A stretch of DNA of 12,742 nucleotides, taken from contig JALSPY010000104.1 of NCBI GenBank assembly GCA_026985705.1, positions 1-12,742 of the forward strand, read 5' to 3'. Positions within the stretch are counted from its first letter, which is position 1; every line of letters begins with the position of its first letter. Origin of the DNA: Hydrogenothermaceae bacterium. Lineage in GTDB: Bacteria; Aquificota; Aquificia; Aquificales; Hydrogenothermaceae. The notes beneath the pieces are model-generated. The model searched no databases. It worked only from the letters and a program-made list of their open reading frames with translations, and was not told where the DNA came from. Of the stretch, positions 1 through 7,649 are shown piece after piece. A program made the translations under genes and the position numbers.

Positions 1-1101
1 AACTATATAAGGTGAATGTGTTGTGATTAAAATCTTTATTCCTTTATTTGCCATTATGGTTAAGAATTCAATTAACTTAACTTGAGCTTCTGGGTGTAAG
101 TTCATTTCTGGTTCATCTATAATAACGAGACCGTTTTTTTCTGCTCTATATTTTAAATAAATATCTATTCCTGATAAACTTTTCACCATTGAAGAGCTTA
201 TAGACACATCTAAATCATTTTGATTATTCATATGATAAATGAGCTTTCCAGTTTGGTCTATATGAATTTTCCCCTCTAAAATTGAGTTTTCAAATAATCT
301 TAAAAGTTCTTTATTTAAAGAATTATCCTTTTCTTTTAACAGACTTAATCTTGAAACAAAATCTTTGAAATCTATTACTGGTTTAGGATAGTTATATTGG
401 AAACTATCTACATTAAATTTCTGTAAAATTTCCTGTAAGTTTATTTTACTTCCTTCTGTTTTTAATAATTCTAGAATTAAACTTCTCAACTCATTTATAT
501 TTTTTTCCCCAAGTGTGATTAAATTTGCAAACTGTATTATAGCTTTCCTTTCAGATGGAATATTAAAAGGTTCAGGATAAAATTTCCTTATAAAATTAAT
601 TAATTCTTTTATAATTTGATTTTTTTTTAATAAAAAATTTTCTTCTTGGTATTTATCTATTAATTCTAGTATAGAATTAAATTCTTTCATTAAAATATGA
701 TATTTTTTTCTTTCTTCATTTATGATTTGATTATCTAGAAAAATATCTACATAAAAACTTTTTTTAATTTTTATAGGTATAACCTCGTTTAATATTTCCT
801 TTAAAAATTGCATCTGTAATTTATAACTTTTTACTATAAAATTTTCTAAATTATTACCTATTATTAAATTTGTTAGGTTTAAGTCTTCTATAAATTTATC
901 TAAATATTTATACTTATCTTCAACTATATTTTCCCAAATTTTGGTTAATGAATATTCCAAAATTCTATTTGAAAAAAAAGCATAAATTAAATAAGCAGTC
1001 CAAGTTTTATTAGTGTTGTTTTCTCCAACAAAAACTGTAAGATTTTTAAGCTCTATTTCAGCCTCTTTTATATTTCCAAAATTCTTAATTTTAAATTTCA
1101 T
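1..1101 (-). CDS. AAA/ABC-type ATPase, N-terminal part, cut by window edge
   Basis: An uninterrupted frame of 367 codons starts at an ATG (1099-1101) preceded by GAGG and runs off the left edge. The protein opens with a short beta strand, then Walker A GENNTNKT at residues 26-33, where Asn31 stands in for the usual Gly before Lys. A long helical or coiled-coil insertion covers roughly 45-290. A PSER motif lies at 182-185. The signature-like ISSSMVKSLSG is at 301-311, Walker B GLVIIDEP at 324-331 followed by EMNLHP, and a switch histidine in TTHSP at H362. This is the SMC/ABC-like AAA_15/AAA_21 type, with the nucleotide domain split by the insertion. Many such proteins are OLD nucleases or phage-defence ATPases with a C-terminal effector domain (TOPRIM, HNH or other), but that part lies outside the window, so the function stays open. 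It is 82 bp downstream of moaCB on the same strand, with no hairpin terminator visible between them. Confidence 0.85.
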   Translation of the reverse strand, partial: MKFKIKNFGNIKEAEIELKNLTVFVGENNTNKTWTAYLIYAFFSNRILEYSLTKIWENIVEDKYKYLDKFIEDLNLTNLIIGNNLENFIVKSYKLQMQFLKEILNEVIPIKIKKSFYVDIFLDNQIINEERKKYHILMKEFNSILELIDKYQEENFLLKKNQIIKELINFIRKFYPEPFNIPSERKAIIQFANLITLGEKNINELRSLILELLKTEGSKINLQEILQKFNVDSFQYNYPKPVIDFKDFVSRLSLLKEKDNSLNKELLRLFENSILEGKIHIDQTGKLIYHMNNQNDLDVSISSSMVKSLSGIDIYLKYRAEKNGLVIIDEPEMNLHPEAQVKLIEFLTIMANKGIKILITTHSPYIV

Positions 1102-1183
1102 TTTATCCTCTAACAAAAGTTTTAATATAAAATTTCATTTCTATAAAAAATATTAGAATAAAAGAAAAAGCAAAACCAGAAAT

Positions 1184-2104
1184 TTAATGTTTTTTCTCTC
1201 CTCTAGCCATTCTTATAGCGTGTTTTAAAAGTGGAGCTATCATTCTTATATTGTCTTTTACTCCTCCTGTGCTACCCGGTAGATTTATTATTAAAGTATG
1301 TTCACCTATAATTCCACAAACTCCCCTTGATAGTAGAGATTTTGGAGTAAATTTTATACCGACAATTCTCATAGCTTCAGAAAAGCCTATCATCTCTTTT
1401 CTTATAACTTCCTTTGTAGTTTCTGGAGTTATATCTCTTTTACTGAAACCAGTTCCGCCTGTTGTGAAAATAATATCAACTTTATCTTTTAATGAGTTAA
1501 ACTCATCTAAAAGTTTTTCTCTATCATCTGGTAGGACTTTGTAATGGACTACCTCCCCGCCAAATTCTTCTTCTATAAGTTTTATAGCTGTTTTTCCGCT
1601 TTTATCTTCAGCTTCACCTTTAGCACAACTATCACTTAAAGTTATTACTGCACATTTTAAACCTGATAAATCTTCCGCATAGTCAGATTTTCCACCTTTC
1701 TTCTTAACAAGTTTTATATCTCCTATCACCATATTTTTATCAAATGCTTTAAGCATATCGTATACATTTAACAGGGCAGTAGAAACTGCCGTTAGAGCCT
1801 CCATCTCTACTCCTGTTCTTCCTACATTTTTAACCTCTGCAGTTATTAAAACTCCATCTTCAACAAGTTCTGCTTTTACTATAACTTGGTCTATAGGTAT
1901 GTTATGGCAGAACGGTAAGATTTCAGATGTTTTTTTAGCTCCATAAATTCCTGCTATTTCTGAGGCAGATAAAACATCTCCTTTTGGTATCTGTTTATTT
2001 TTTATTAATTCTATACTTTCTTTTGAAAGATATATTTTTCCTTCAGCCTTTGCCACTCTAATAGTTTCAAATTTATTGGAAACATCTACCTGTTTAAAAC
2101 TCAT
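1184..2104 (-). CDS. moaCB: Bifunctional molybdenum cofactor protein MoaC-MoaB fusion
   Basis: This is a single 306-aa chain with two enzymes. Residues 1-145 are cyclic pyranopterin monophosphate synthase (MoaC): KGDV with K41, LPFCH with H67, GVEMEALTA with E100/E102, and YDMLKA with D116/K119. These match E. coli MoaC K51, H77, E112/E114, D128 and K131. Residues about 148-306 are a MogA/MoaB-fold domain that adenylylates molybdopterin before molybdate insertion: TTGGTG 214-219, RDITPE 223-228, NLPGS 274-278. All motifs are intact, so both halves should be active; both are expected to be cytosolic. The start is secure: AGGAGG lies seven bases upstream (2112-2117). Fused MoaC/MoaB proteins are known in several bacterial groups. 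The other cofactor gene here, moaE, is about 4.4 kb away in a different operon; moaA, moaD and moeA are not in the window. Confidence 0.96.
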   Translation of the reverse strand: MSFKQVDVSNKFETIRVAKAEGKIYLSKESIELIKNKQIPKGDVLSASEIAGIYGAKKTSEILPFCHNIPIDQVIVKAELVEDGVLITAEVKNVGRTGVEMEALTAVSTALLNVYDMLKAFDKNMVIGDIKLVKKKGGKSDYAEDLSGLKCAVITLSDSCAKGEAEDKSGKTAIKLIEEEFGGEVVHYKVLPDDREKLLDEFNSLKDKVDIIFTTGGTGFSKRDITPETTKEVIRKEMIGFSEAMRIVGIKFTPKSLLSRGVCGIIGEHTLIINLPGSTGGVKDNIRMIAPLLKHAIRMARGEKKH

Positions 2105-2135
2105 TTTTAACCCTCCTGAAAATCACTTTTAAGCT

Positions 2136-2165
2136 ATTATAACTTTTGCTTAAGATTTATAAAAA
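2136..2165 (-). promoter_or_regulatory. Probable moaCB promoter
   Basis: On the minus strand a perfect TATAAT (-10) occupies 2141-2136, about 32 bases before the moaCB start codon. Transcription would begin near 2129, leaving a leader of about 25 bases that holds just the Shine-Dalgarno. The -35 region (about 2165-2160, TTTTTA with an 18-base spacer) is a poor match. The call rests on the -10 box and its position. Confidence 0.5.
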
Positions 2166-2182
2166 GTTTTATACTCAGCTCA

Positions 2183-2196
2183 ATAGGTGATATAAA
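2183..2196 (+). promoter_or_regulatory. Extended -10-like element TAGGTGATATAAA
   Basis: TG at 2188-2189 sits one base before TATAAA (2191-2196), giving the layout of an extended -10 promoter (TGnTATAAT-like). No good -35 is visible, which extended -10 promoters can do without. It lies 28 bases before the ATG of the small ORF at 2224 and could drive it, pilY1, or both. A 14-of-16 match occurs on the minus strand at 10980-10965, upstream of the ParB-like gene. Confidence 0.35.
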
Positions 2197-2223
2197 GTAA
2201 AAAGAAAGAAAATAAAGGAAAAA

Positions 2224-2322
2224 ATGAGAATAAAAAAGATAATATTAGAAGGGAACTTAGTAAGAAAAACAGAAATTAAGGATTACATTACCTTTTTAAG
2301 AGATAAATTAGTAGATTTATAG
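2224..2322 (+). CDS. Possible 32-aa small protein
   Basis: ATG to TAG, 32 codons, with AAAGGA (2214-2219) four bases before the ATG and a promoter-like element 28 bases further up. The peptide begins MRIKKIILEGNL and ends LRDKLVDL: a beta strand, a turn and one charged amphipathic helix. It has no membrane segment or Cys. The pattern loosely recalls the first strand and helix of barstar-type inhibitors, but it is much too short to be one, so it could also be a remnant. Codons look like those of the neighbours. In a sequence this AT-rich a 32-codon frame can occur by chance; I keep it because of the ribosome site and position. Confidence 0.3.
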   Translation: MRIKKIILEGNLVRKTEIKDYITFLRDKLVDL

Positions 2323-2340
2323 ATTATTTAGGATAAATTA

Positions 2341-2385
2341 ATTATCATCACCTATAAAACTGTATACAAAAAAGGTGATAATAAT
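2341..2385 (+). promoter_or_regulatory. Inverted repeat covering the pilY1 ribosome binding site
   Basis: Arms 2341-2353 (ATTATCATCACCT) and 2373-2385 (AGGTGATAATAAT) are complementary at 12 of 13 positions around a 19-base loop. The right arm contains the whole Shine-Dalgarno GGTGAT (2374-2379) and the first two bases of the ATG at 2384. In mRNA this would be a hairpin hiding the start site; as DNA it could be an operator dyad. The stem is AU-rich, so it could melt at high growth temperature. The regulatory role is inferred, not shown. Confidence 0.5.
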
Positions 2386-5300
2386 GAGAAAAAATAAATT
2401 TCTCCTTTTATTTCTTAGTGGATTTTTTATTCTAACTTTTATAAAAACTTCAAATGCCAACCTAACAAAATACTGTGCTGTTCCTCCAACTATAGGCTAT
2501 TCTGTAAGCCCTAACATAATGATTGTTCTTCAAGACGATGCTAGAATGAGATGGAGAGCCTATTGTTATGATAATGACGGTGATGGTTGGTGTGATAATG
2601 GTTATAACCCTACTTATAATTATGATGGCTACTTTGAGCCAGATAAACTTTACAGATGGAATCCTACGGAACATTACTGGGAAAAAATTAATTCAGGGAA
2701 ACCTGCAAGCTGTCCAGATACAAATAACAAGTATCCGATAGAGTATAAGGAAACTTTTCCTGCTGGAAGTAGTAGTTATACTTTAAACTATTCTGTTATA
2801 AGAGGAAGTTTAAAAATCTATAATCTAAATTTACCTTCATATAGTGGAGCTGTTTACGATGATGGAAATGGAAATCTAAGAAGAGTTGATAATAATGCAT
2901 TAGTGGGAAGTATAACCTATTCTAATTCTTCTGGAAAGGGAGTTATTAACTTTTATGAAACTGTAAACTCATCCTTTGACGTTTATTATGGCTACAATCT
3001 TAATGAAAAGAATATCTATTACGGTAAATGTTTAAACTATCACTTTATGACAAGAATAGATATAGTTAGATTTCTTCTAACAGGTGGTTCTCCTAGAAGT
3101 TGTCCTACCAGCTATATAGGACCTATATCAAATGCAACTCCCCAATTTTGCGACCCTAGACAAAATACAGTAGATAAAGTAAGCTCAACAGAAGTCATAT
3201 TAAAAACTCAAGACTTTGAAGACTGGGATTTAAGATGGGTAAAAGGTGTATGTTGGGATAGCTCATACTGTATCAGAAATTACACTTTCTCCGGTATTCC
3301 TGTAAAAGCAGATATATCTAGAGTTTACACTGGTATTTTATATAAACAGGCAAGTTTGGATGAAATAGGTAAAGTTAAACCTAGAATTGGTTTAATAACT
3401 TATGATACAGCTTGGCCAGTTATCCATAATAACAAGGTATATATAGGAGACTTTAGGAAAAGTATAAGTGATTATAATAAAAATTACGAATACCAACATA
3501 TAATAACATCTTTAAATGCTAATAGAGATTTATTAGAAGAAATACCAACATCCAGTTGTAAAACTGCTGGCATATGGGATGCTGGGAACTCTATGGCTCC
3601 AGCACTTTGGGATGTTTACAGGTATTTTGCTCAACAAACACCTTTATACTGTGGTTTAGACCCATCTACAAACTCATCTGATAAATGGAAAAATCCATTG
3701 TATCAATGTATAAAATTTGATAGTAGTGGGAACTGTATAGGTGTTGCAAAAGCTCCATGTTCCAAAAATTTTGTAATTCTCATTACAGAGGGAATGTGGA
3801 ATATAGGAAGTGATAGCTCTGGTAATCTTATAAAAACATGTAAAATAGATGATGGTTTTGAAAATTTTTCATCTGACCCAGTTGTCCCTATATATTGGAT
3901 GCATAAAAATGGAATGATAAATGAAGGTGATAATATAAATATAGACAAAGTTTATGTTTTAAATATATGGGCTTACTCTAAGTATGGTAAGATGGCTTCT
4001 AAATTAATGTCAGTTTTCGGCTCATTTGATACTAAAAATAATTGGCCGGAAGGTTATACAGGCTATCCCCAATCAACATGTGATTTAAGTGCCTATAACT
4101 CTGCATTTACAAGCTGTAAAGGAAGTTTGTGTGAAAACAGCTTACATACAGGGACAGGTTATAGTTGGGATAAAAATAATGATGGAATACCAGATACATA
4201 CTTTGAAGTTAATACAGTTGAAGATTTAAGAAGAGCTTTAGAAACTGCATTTTCAGATATACAGAAAAATGTTGCTTCATCCTCAACAACTGCACTATTG
4301 ACAGGAAGAAATGACAAAGGGGCTATTTTAGAGCAGGTTTTATTCTATCCTACAAAAGTTTTTGAAAAACCCTATGAAGTAAACTGGATAAGTCAGTTAT
4401 TTACCTTTTGGTATTACAAAGCAACAAATGTCCAAAATATAAGGGAAGATACTAATAAAAATTTCAAATTAGATGTATTAATAGATAAAGTTATAGAGTA
4501 TTATCTTGATAACAACCAACAACTAAAGATAGATGTTTGTAATGTTAATTCTGATGGCTCAGCATCGTCTACATGTATAACTAAAAATGATGTTAATAAG
4601 GTCAATTATCTAATTGAAACAGGAAAGGAGCTATCTAAAGTAAACTATTCAGATAGAGTTATATACTCAGTTGATGAAAATAACCAGTTAAGAAGATTTA
4701 CAGCTTCAAATAAAAACTATTTTGATACATTACTGGGAACAGATATAAATGAATTTCCTACCTGTTTACAAACAAGTGGAAATATAGATTATGAAAAAAC
4801 TATAAACTATCTACTTGGACAACAGATAACAGGATGTAGAAATAAAGTTATAAACAGTGATGGAGATACTTGGAAGTTAGCAGATGTTATGCACTCCTCA
4901 CCTCAAATAGTATCATATCCAAACTATGATGTTGTATTTATATCGTCTAATGACGGAGTATTACATGCATTTAAAATCGGGAAGTATAAAAGAATAAACA
5001 GTAATTCTACTGTTGCTGAATTGTTGGAAAATAATAAAGGTGAAGAGCTGTGGGGATTTATACCACAGAATGCACTCCCATACATAAGATATTTAGCTGA
5101 CCCGAACTATTGTCATATATACATAACGGATTTAAGAGCTTACATATTAGAAATTGACAATGATGGAGATAAAATTATAGATAGAAAAATTTTAATAGGA
5201 GGTTTTAGACTAGGTGGTGGTTGTGGTTGCACAGACGGAAACTGTATAACTCCTCCATCTGATACATGTCCTGACCCTACATCCTCTAGCTGTGTAGGAT

Positions 5301-6451
5301 TATCCTCTTATTATGCTCTTGATATAACAAATCCTGAAAATCCAGTTTATCTTTGGGAATTTAAACATAAAGATTTAAGATTTACATACTCAGGACCTGG
5401 TATAATAAGAACAAAAGATAATAAATACCATGTAGTCTTTGCATCTGGACCAATAAACTATACAGGGCAGTTTTTAAATACAAATAATCAAGAATTAAAA
5501 ATATTCGTATTAGATTTAGAAACAGGAAGTTTAGAAAGAATTATATCTACAGGAATACAAAAAGCATTTGCAGGAAGAATTTTCTCTAAAGGTTTTGATT
5601 TTGATGAAGATGGATATACAGATTATCTAGCATTTGGATACACTAGACAAGATGGCTCAGATACAAATTATAAAGGTGGAATTATTCTTTTAGGTGGAAG
5701 CATAACTAATGGAAATCTTTATCCATTCAATACAAATGTTTATAACTGGAATTTTGTAAACTTTACTACATTTGGAACAGATATAAACCCTGTTGTAAGT
5801 AAAGTTGAGTTTATGAAATGTTTTGGTAGATGGTATATGTATTTTGGAACTGGTAGATGGTTTAAAAATATAGATGATTGGGAAGTAAACAATAATACTT
5901 TATTTGGAATACCTATAGATATTAAAGAAGATAGTGATGGTAATAAGTATATTTCATTGATTACTAATACGGAAAATATGACAGACCTTAACAATCAGAA
6001 TATATGCACAAAAGCTCAACATAATGTTATTAAAGGTTGGTATATAAACCTAGAAGGCTCCTCAACAGACCATCTAAAAGAAAAAATGATAACTGACCCA
6101 ATAAAAACTCCCTACAATGTGGTTCTATTTGCTACGATAGAGCCTGTTAAAGCAATATGTGGTTTAGGAGGAAGGACAAGAGTTTGGGGGTTAAACTGTG
6201 CTACAGGCGGAGTTATAACAGGATGTAATGTTAATGACTTATATCAAATCAATCCTTCTACAGTTCAAGGTATGCTTCTATTACAACTGTCAGGTGGAAA
6301 CATAGAACAGATAAATATTAATAATATTGCTCAAAACACAGGCTCAAGGACAACAGATTGGAGCACTGGAATTGCCCCAGAGGGAGCACCTCCATTTGTT
6401 AAACCTTACAAGGAATTAAAGGGAAAGATACTATTATGGTTGGAAAGATAG
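2384..6451 (+). CDS. pilY1: PilY1-like type IV pilus tip/assembly protein
   Basis: The protein is 1355 aa from the ATG at 2384. I prefer this start to an in-frame GTG at 2375, because GGTGAT (2374-2379) is then a well-spaced Shine-Dalgarno rather than coding. A signal peptide covers residues 1-25, with cleavage after SNA. PilY1-type blocks follow in order: PNIMIVL 43-49, YNP..YDGYFEPDKLY, RIDIVRFLLTGG, RIGLITYDT, CSKNFVILITEG (E469), then a C-terminal beta-propeller half with HSSPQIV, SNDGVLHAF, YYALDITNPENP and FGTGRW. The propeller carries a calcium loop DFDEDGYTD (1072-1080), like the one PilY1 uses to control pilus extension and retraction. Further DxDxD-type loops are at 63-71, 596-604, 689-697 and 925-933. 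The von Willebrand MIDAS is degenerate (QDDARM at 50-55, where family members have DNSGSM). About 33 cysteines suggest disulfides outside the cytoplasm. No pilin genes lie nearby. Confidence 0.93.
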   Translation: MRKNKFLLLFLSGFFILTFIKTSNANLTKYCAVPPTIGYSVSPNIMIVLQDDARMRWRAYCYDNDGDGWCDNGYNPTYNYDGYFEPDKLYRWNPTEHYWEKINSGKPASCPDTNNKYPIEYKETFPAGSSSYTLNYSVIRGSLKIYNLNLPSYSGAVYDDGNGNLRRVDNNALVGSITYSNSSGKGVINFYETVNSSFDVYYGYNLNEKNIYYGKCLNYHFMTRIDIVRFLLTGGSPRSCPTSYIGPISNATPQFCDPRQNTVDKVSSTEVILKTQDFEDWDLRWVKGVCWDSSYCIRNYTFSGIPVKADISRVYTGILYKQASLDEIGKVKPRIGLITYDTAWPVIHNNKVYIGDFRKSISDYNKNYEYQHIITSLNANRDLLEEIPTSSCKTAGIWDAGNSMAPALWDVYRYFAQQTPLYCGLDPSTNSSDKWKNPLYQCIKFDSSGNCIGVAKAPCSKNFVILITEGMWNIGSDSSGNLIKTCKIDDGFENFSSDPVVPIYWMHKNGMINEGDNINIDKVYVLNIWAYSKYGKMASKLMSVFGSFDTKNNWPEGYTGYPQSTCDLSAYNSAFTSCKGSLCENSLHTGTGYSWDKNNDGIPDTYFEVNTVEDLRRALETAFSDIQKNVASSSTTALLTGRNDKGAILEQVLFYPTKVFEKPYEVNWISQLFTFWYYKATNVQNIREDTNKNFKLDVLIDKVIEYYLDNNQQLKIDVCNVNSDGSASSTCITKNDVNKVNYLIETGKELSKVNYSDRVIYSVDENNQLRRFTASNKNYFDTLLGTDINEFPTCLQTSGNIDYEKTINYLLGQQITGCRNKVINSDGDTWKLADVMHSSPQIVSYPNYDVVFISSNDGVLHAFKIGKYKRINSNSTVAELLENNKGEELWGFIPQNALPYIRYLADPNYCHIYITDLRAYILEIDNDGDKIIDRKILIGGFRLGGGCGCTDGNCITPPSDTCPDPTSSSCVGLSSYYALDITNPENPVYLWEFKHKDLRFTYSGPGIIRTKDNKYHVVFASGPINYTGQFLNTNNQELKIFVLDLETGSLERIISTGIQKAFAGRIFSKGFDFDEDGYTDYLAFGYTRQDGSDTNYKGGIILLGGSITNGNLYPFNTNVYNWNFVNFTTFGTDINPVVSKVEFMKCFGRWYMYFGTGRWFKNIDDWEVNNNTLFGIPIDIKEDSDGNKYISLITNTENMTDLNNQNICTKAQHNVIKGWYINLEGSSTDHLKEKMITDPIKTPYNVVLFATIEPVKAICGLGGRTRVWGLNCATGGVITGCNVNDLYQINPSTVQGMLLLQLSGGNIEQININNIAQNTGSRTTDWSTGIAPEGAPPFVKPYKELKGKILLWLER

Positions 6452-6479
6452 ACATGTTTTAAAACACAATTAATGATTT

Positions 6480-6908
6480 TTAGCTTTTATTTTCCTTCCA
6501 CTCTTCCTTCCCATCTCTAAAAATCTCCTTTTTCCATATAGGAGCTTTAGCTTTAACTTCATCAACTACATATCTACAACCTTTAAAAGCTTCTTCCCTA
6601 TGTCCAGACCAAACAACAACTAAGAATGAAGGTTCAGATAAAGGAACAGAGCCTATTCTGTGATGAACGATAACCTTTTTTAATTTAAACTTTTCTTTTG
6701 CATCTTCTATTATTTCTTTAATAACTTTTTCAGCCATACTTTTATAGCTTTCATAGAATAACTCTATAATATCTCCATCTTCCTCAGAGGCTCTAGGCAT
6801 ACCTATAAATATATCAACCGCTCCACACTCTTTATCTTTATAAGAGTTTAAAATTTCATCCAGTTTAAAAAACTTCTCTCCTATGTATATCTCAGGTATA
6901 TTTGTCAT
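6480..6908 (-). CDS. moaE: Molybdopterin synthase catalytic subunit MoaE
   Basis: MoaE is the large subunit of molybdopterin synthase. With MoaD-thiocarboxylate it inserts two sulfurs into cPMP to make molybdopterin. The chosen start is the ATG at 6906-6908, six bases after GAGG; the ATG four codons upstream (6918-6920) has no ribosome site and overlaps this GAGG. This gives 142 aa. Visible motifs are CGAVDIFIG 28-36, YESYKSMAEKVI 52-63, HHRIG 82-86, HREEAF 103-108 and VKAKAPIWKKE 118-128. Active-site lysines K119 and K126 fall at the same numbers as in E. coli MoaE. The loop usually read as GE has SE (91-92). It is the last gene of the ribH operon, 15 bp after the phosphoesterase stop, and its end faces pilY1 across 28 bp. 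MoaD is not in the window. Confidence 0.95.
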   Translation of the reverse strand: MTNIPEIYIGEKFFKLDEILNSYKDKECGAVDIFIGMPRASEEDGDIIELFYESYKSMAEKVIKEIIEDAKEKFKLKKVIVHHRIGSVPLSEPSFLVVVWSGHREEAFKGCRYVVDEVKAKAPIWKKEIFRDGKEEWKENKS

Positions 6909-6923
6909 TTTTAACCTCATTAA

Positions 6924-7649
6924 CTATGGAAGTAATAATTTAGCAAATATGTATGGTAAACCTTTATTTATTATCTCTTTAGAAGCTTTTTCAATGTCAT
7001 AGTTAACCTTTCTAAATTCCAACATGTTCTTTTCTGTATCATAGATTACATACGAAGCTCTTTTATCTCTATCTCTAGGTTGCCCCACACTACCACAATT
7101 AACTAGATATTTTTCGTTTTCTTTTAAAGAATAGATATCTGGATTTTGTATTAGTTTTATACTTTCTTCGTTTTTAGCAAAAATAAGAGGTATATGAATA
7201 TGTCCATAAAAACATATATCTTCTTCATAACAGCTCATAGTTTCTTTAGCATCTTTTAAAGAGGTTATGAAATGCATACTACCCGGCACAGAAGGTTCGT
7301 CGTGGGTTAAAACCATATTTTTATAATCTAAATCTAAAGGTAAGTTTGATATATACTCTAAATCTTTTTCTGAGAGTTGGTCATAAGTCCAATCAGCAGA
7401 TTTTATAGCTTCTGGATTTGTTAAAATAATATCATCGCACATCGCTGTAAAAGTATCATTTTCACCCCTTAAAACTACAGAACAGTTTTCTCTTACCCAA
7501 TCTAAACACTCTTTAGGAAATGCACCAAAGTTTACAATATCTCCTAAACATACTATTTCATCTACCTGTTGACTTTTTATATCTTTTTCTACACTTTCTA
7601 AAGCATGTATATTTCCGTGAATATCACCTATTATCGCTATTCTCATCAT
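6924..7649 (-). CDS. Calcineurin-like metallophosphoesterase (YfcE-like)
   Basis: This is a 241-aa cytosolic two-metal phosphoesterase of the small YfcE/MJ0936-like group. Metal-site motifs in order are GDIHGN 8-13 (D9, H11), GDIVNFG 36-42 (D37), RGEND 61-65, THDEP 115-119 (H116), GHIH 149-152 (H150, H152) and NCGSVGQPRD 184-193. The third motif is normally GNHD or GNCD; here Glu63 replaces the Asn metal ligand and Asn64 sits at the His/Cys position, so metal preference or rate may differ. The substrate cannot be told from sequence: relatives hydrolyse phosphodiesters, and some act on nucleotides. The start is one of two adjacent ATGs (7649 or 7646). Both lie inside the end of nusB, overlapping it by up to 26 bp, which implies translational coupling. 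Only a weak purine-rich stretch serves as ribosome site. Confidence 0.9.
   Translation of the reverse strand: MMRIAIIGDIHGNIHALESVEKDIKSQQVDEIVCLGDIVNFGAFPKECLDWVRENCSVVLRGENDTFTAMCDDIILTNPEAIKSADWTYDQLSEKDLEYISNLPLDLDYKNMVLTHDEPSVPGSMHFITSLKDAKETMSCYEEDICFYGHIHIPLIFAKNEESIKLIQNPDIYSLKENEKYLVNCGSVGQPRDRDKRASYVIYDTEKNMLEFRKVNYDIEKASKEIINKGLPYIFAKLLLP

Noticed and set aside
1251..1544. Plus-strand 97-codon frame within moaCB
   Set aside because: Antisense shadow of a clearly conserved gene. No ribosome site and no family pattern. The same holds for the other antisense frames within pilY1, nusB, ribH, the response regulator and the DUF2892 region.
2375..2383. GTG start for PilY1 nine bases upstream
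   Set aside because: It lies inside the Shine-Dalgarno GGTGAT that serves the ATG at 2384, and it would add MII ahead of a normal signal peptide.
6455..6466. Perfect 12-bp palindrome TGTTTTAAAACA between pilY1 and moaE
   Set aside because: It has no loop and is followed by no T-run, so it is not a terminator. It is AT-rich enough to be chance.
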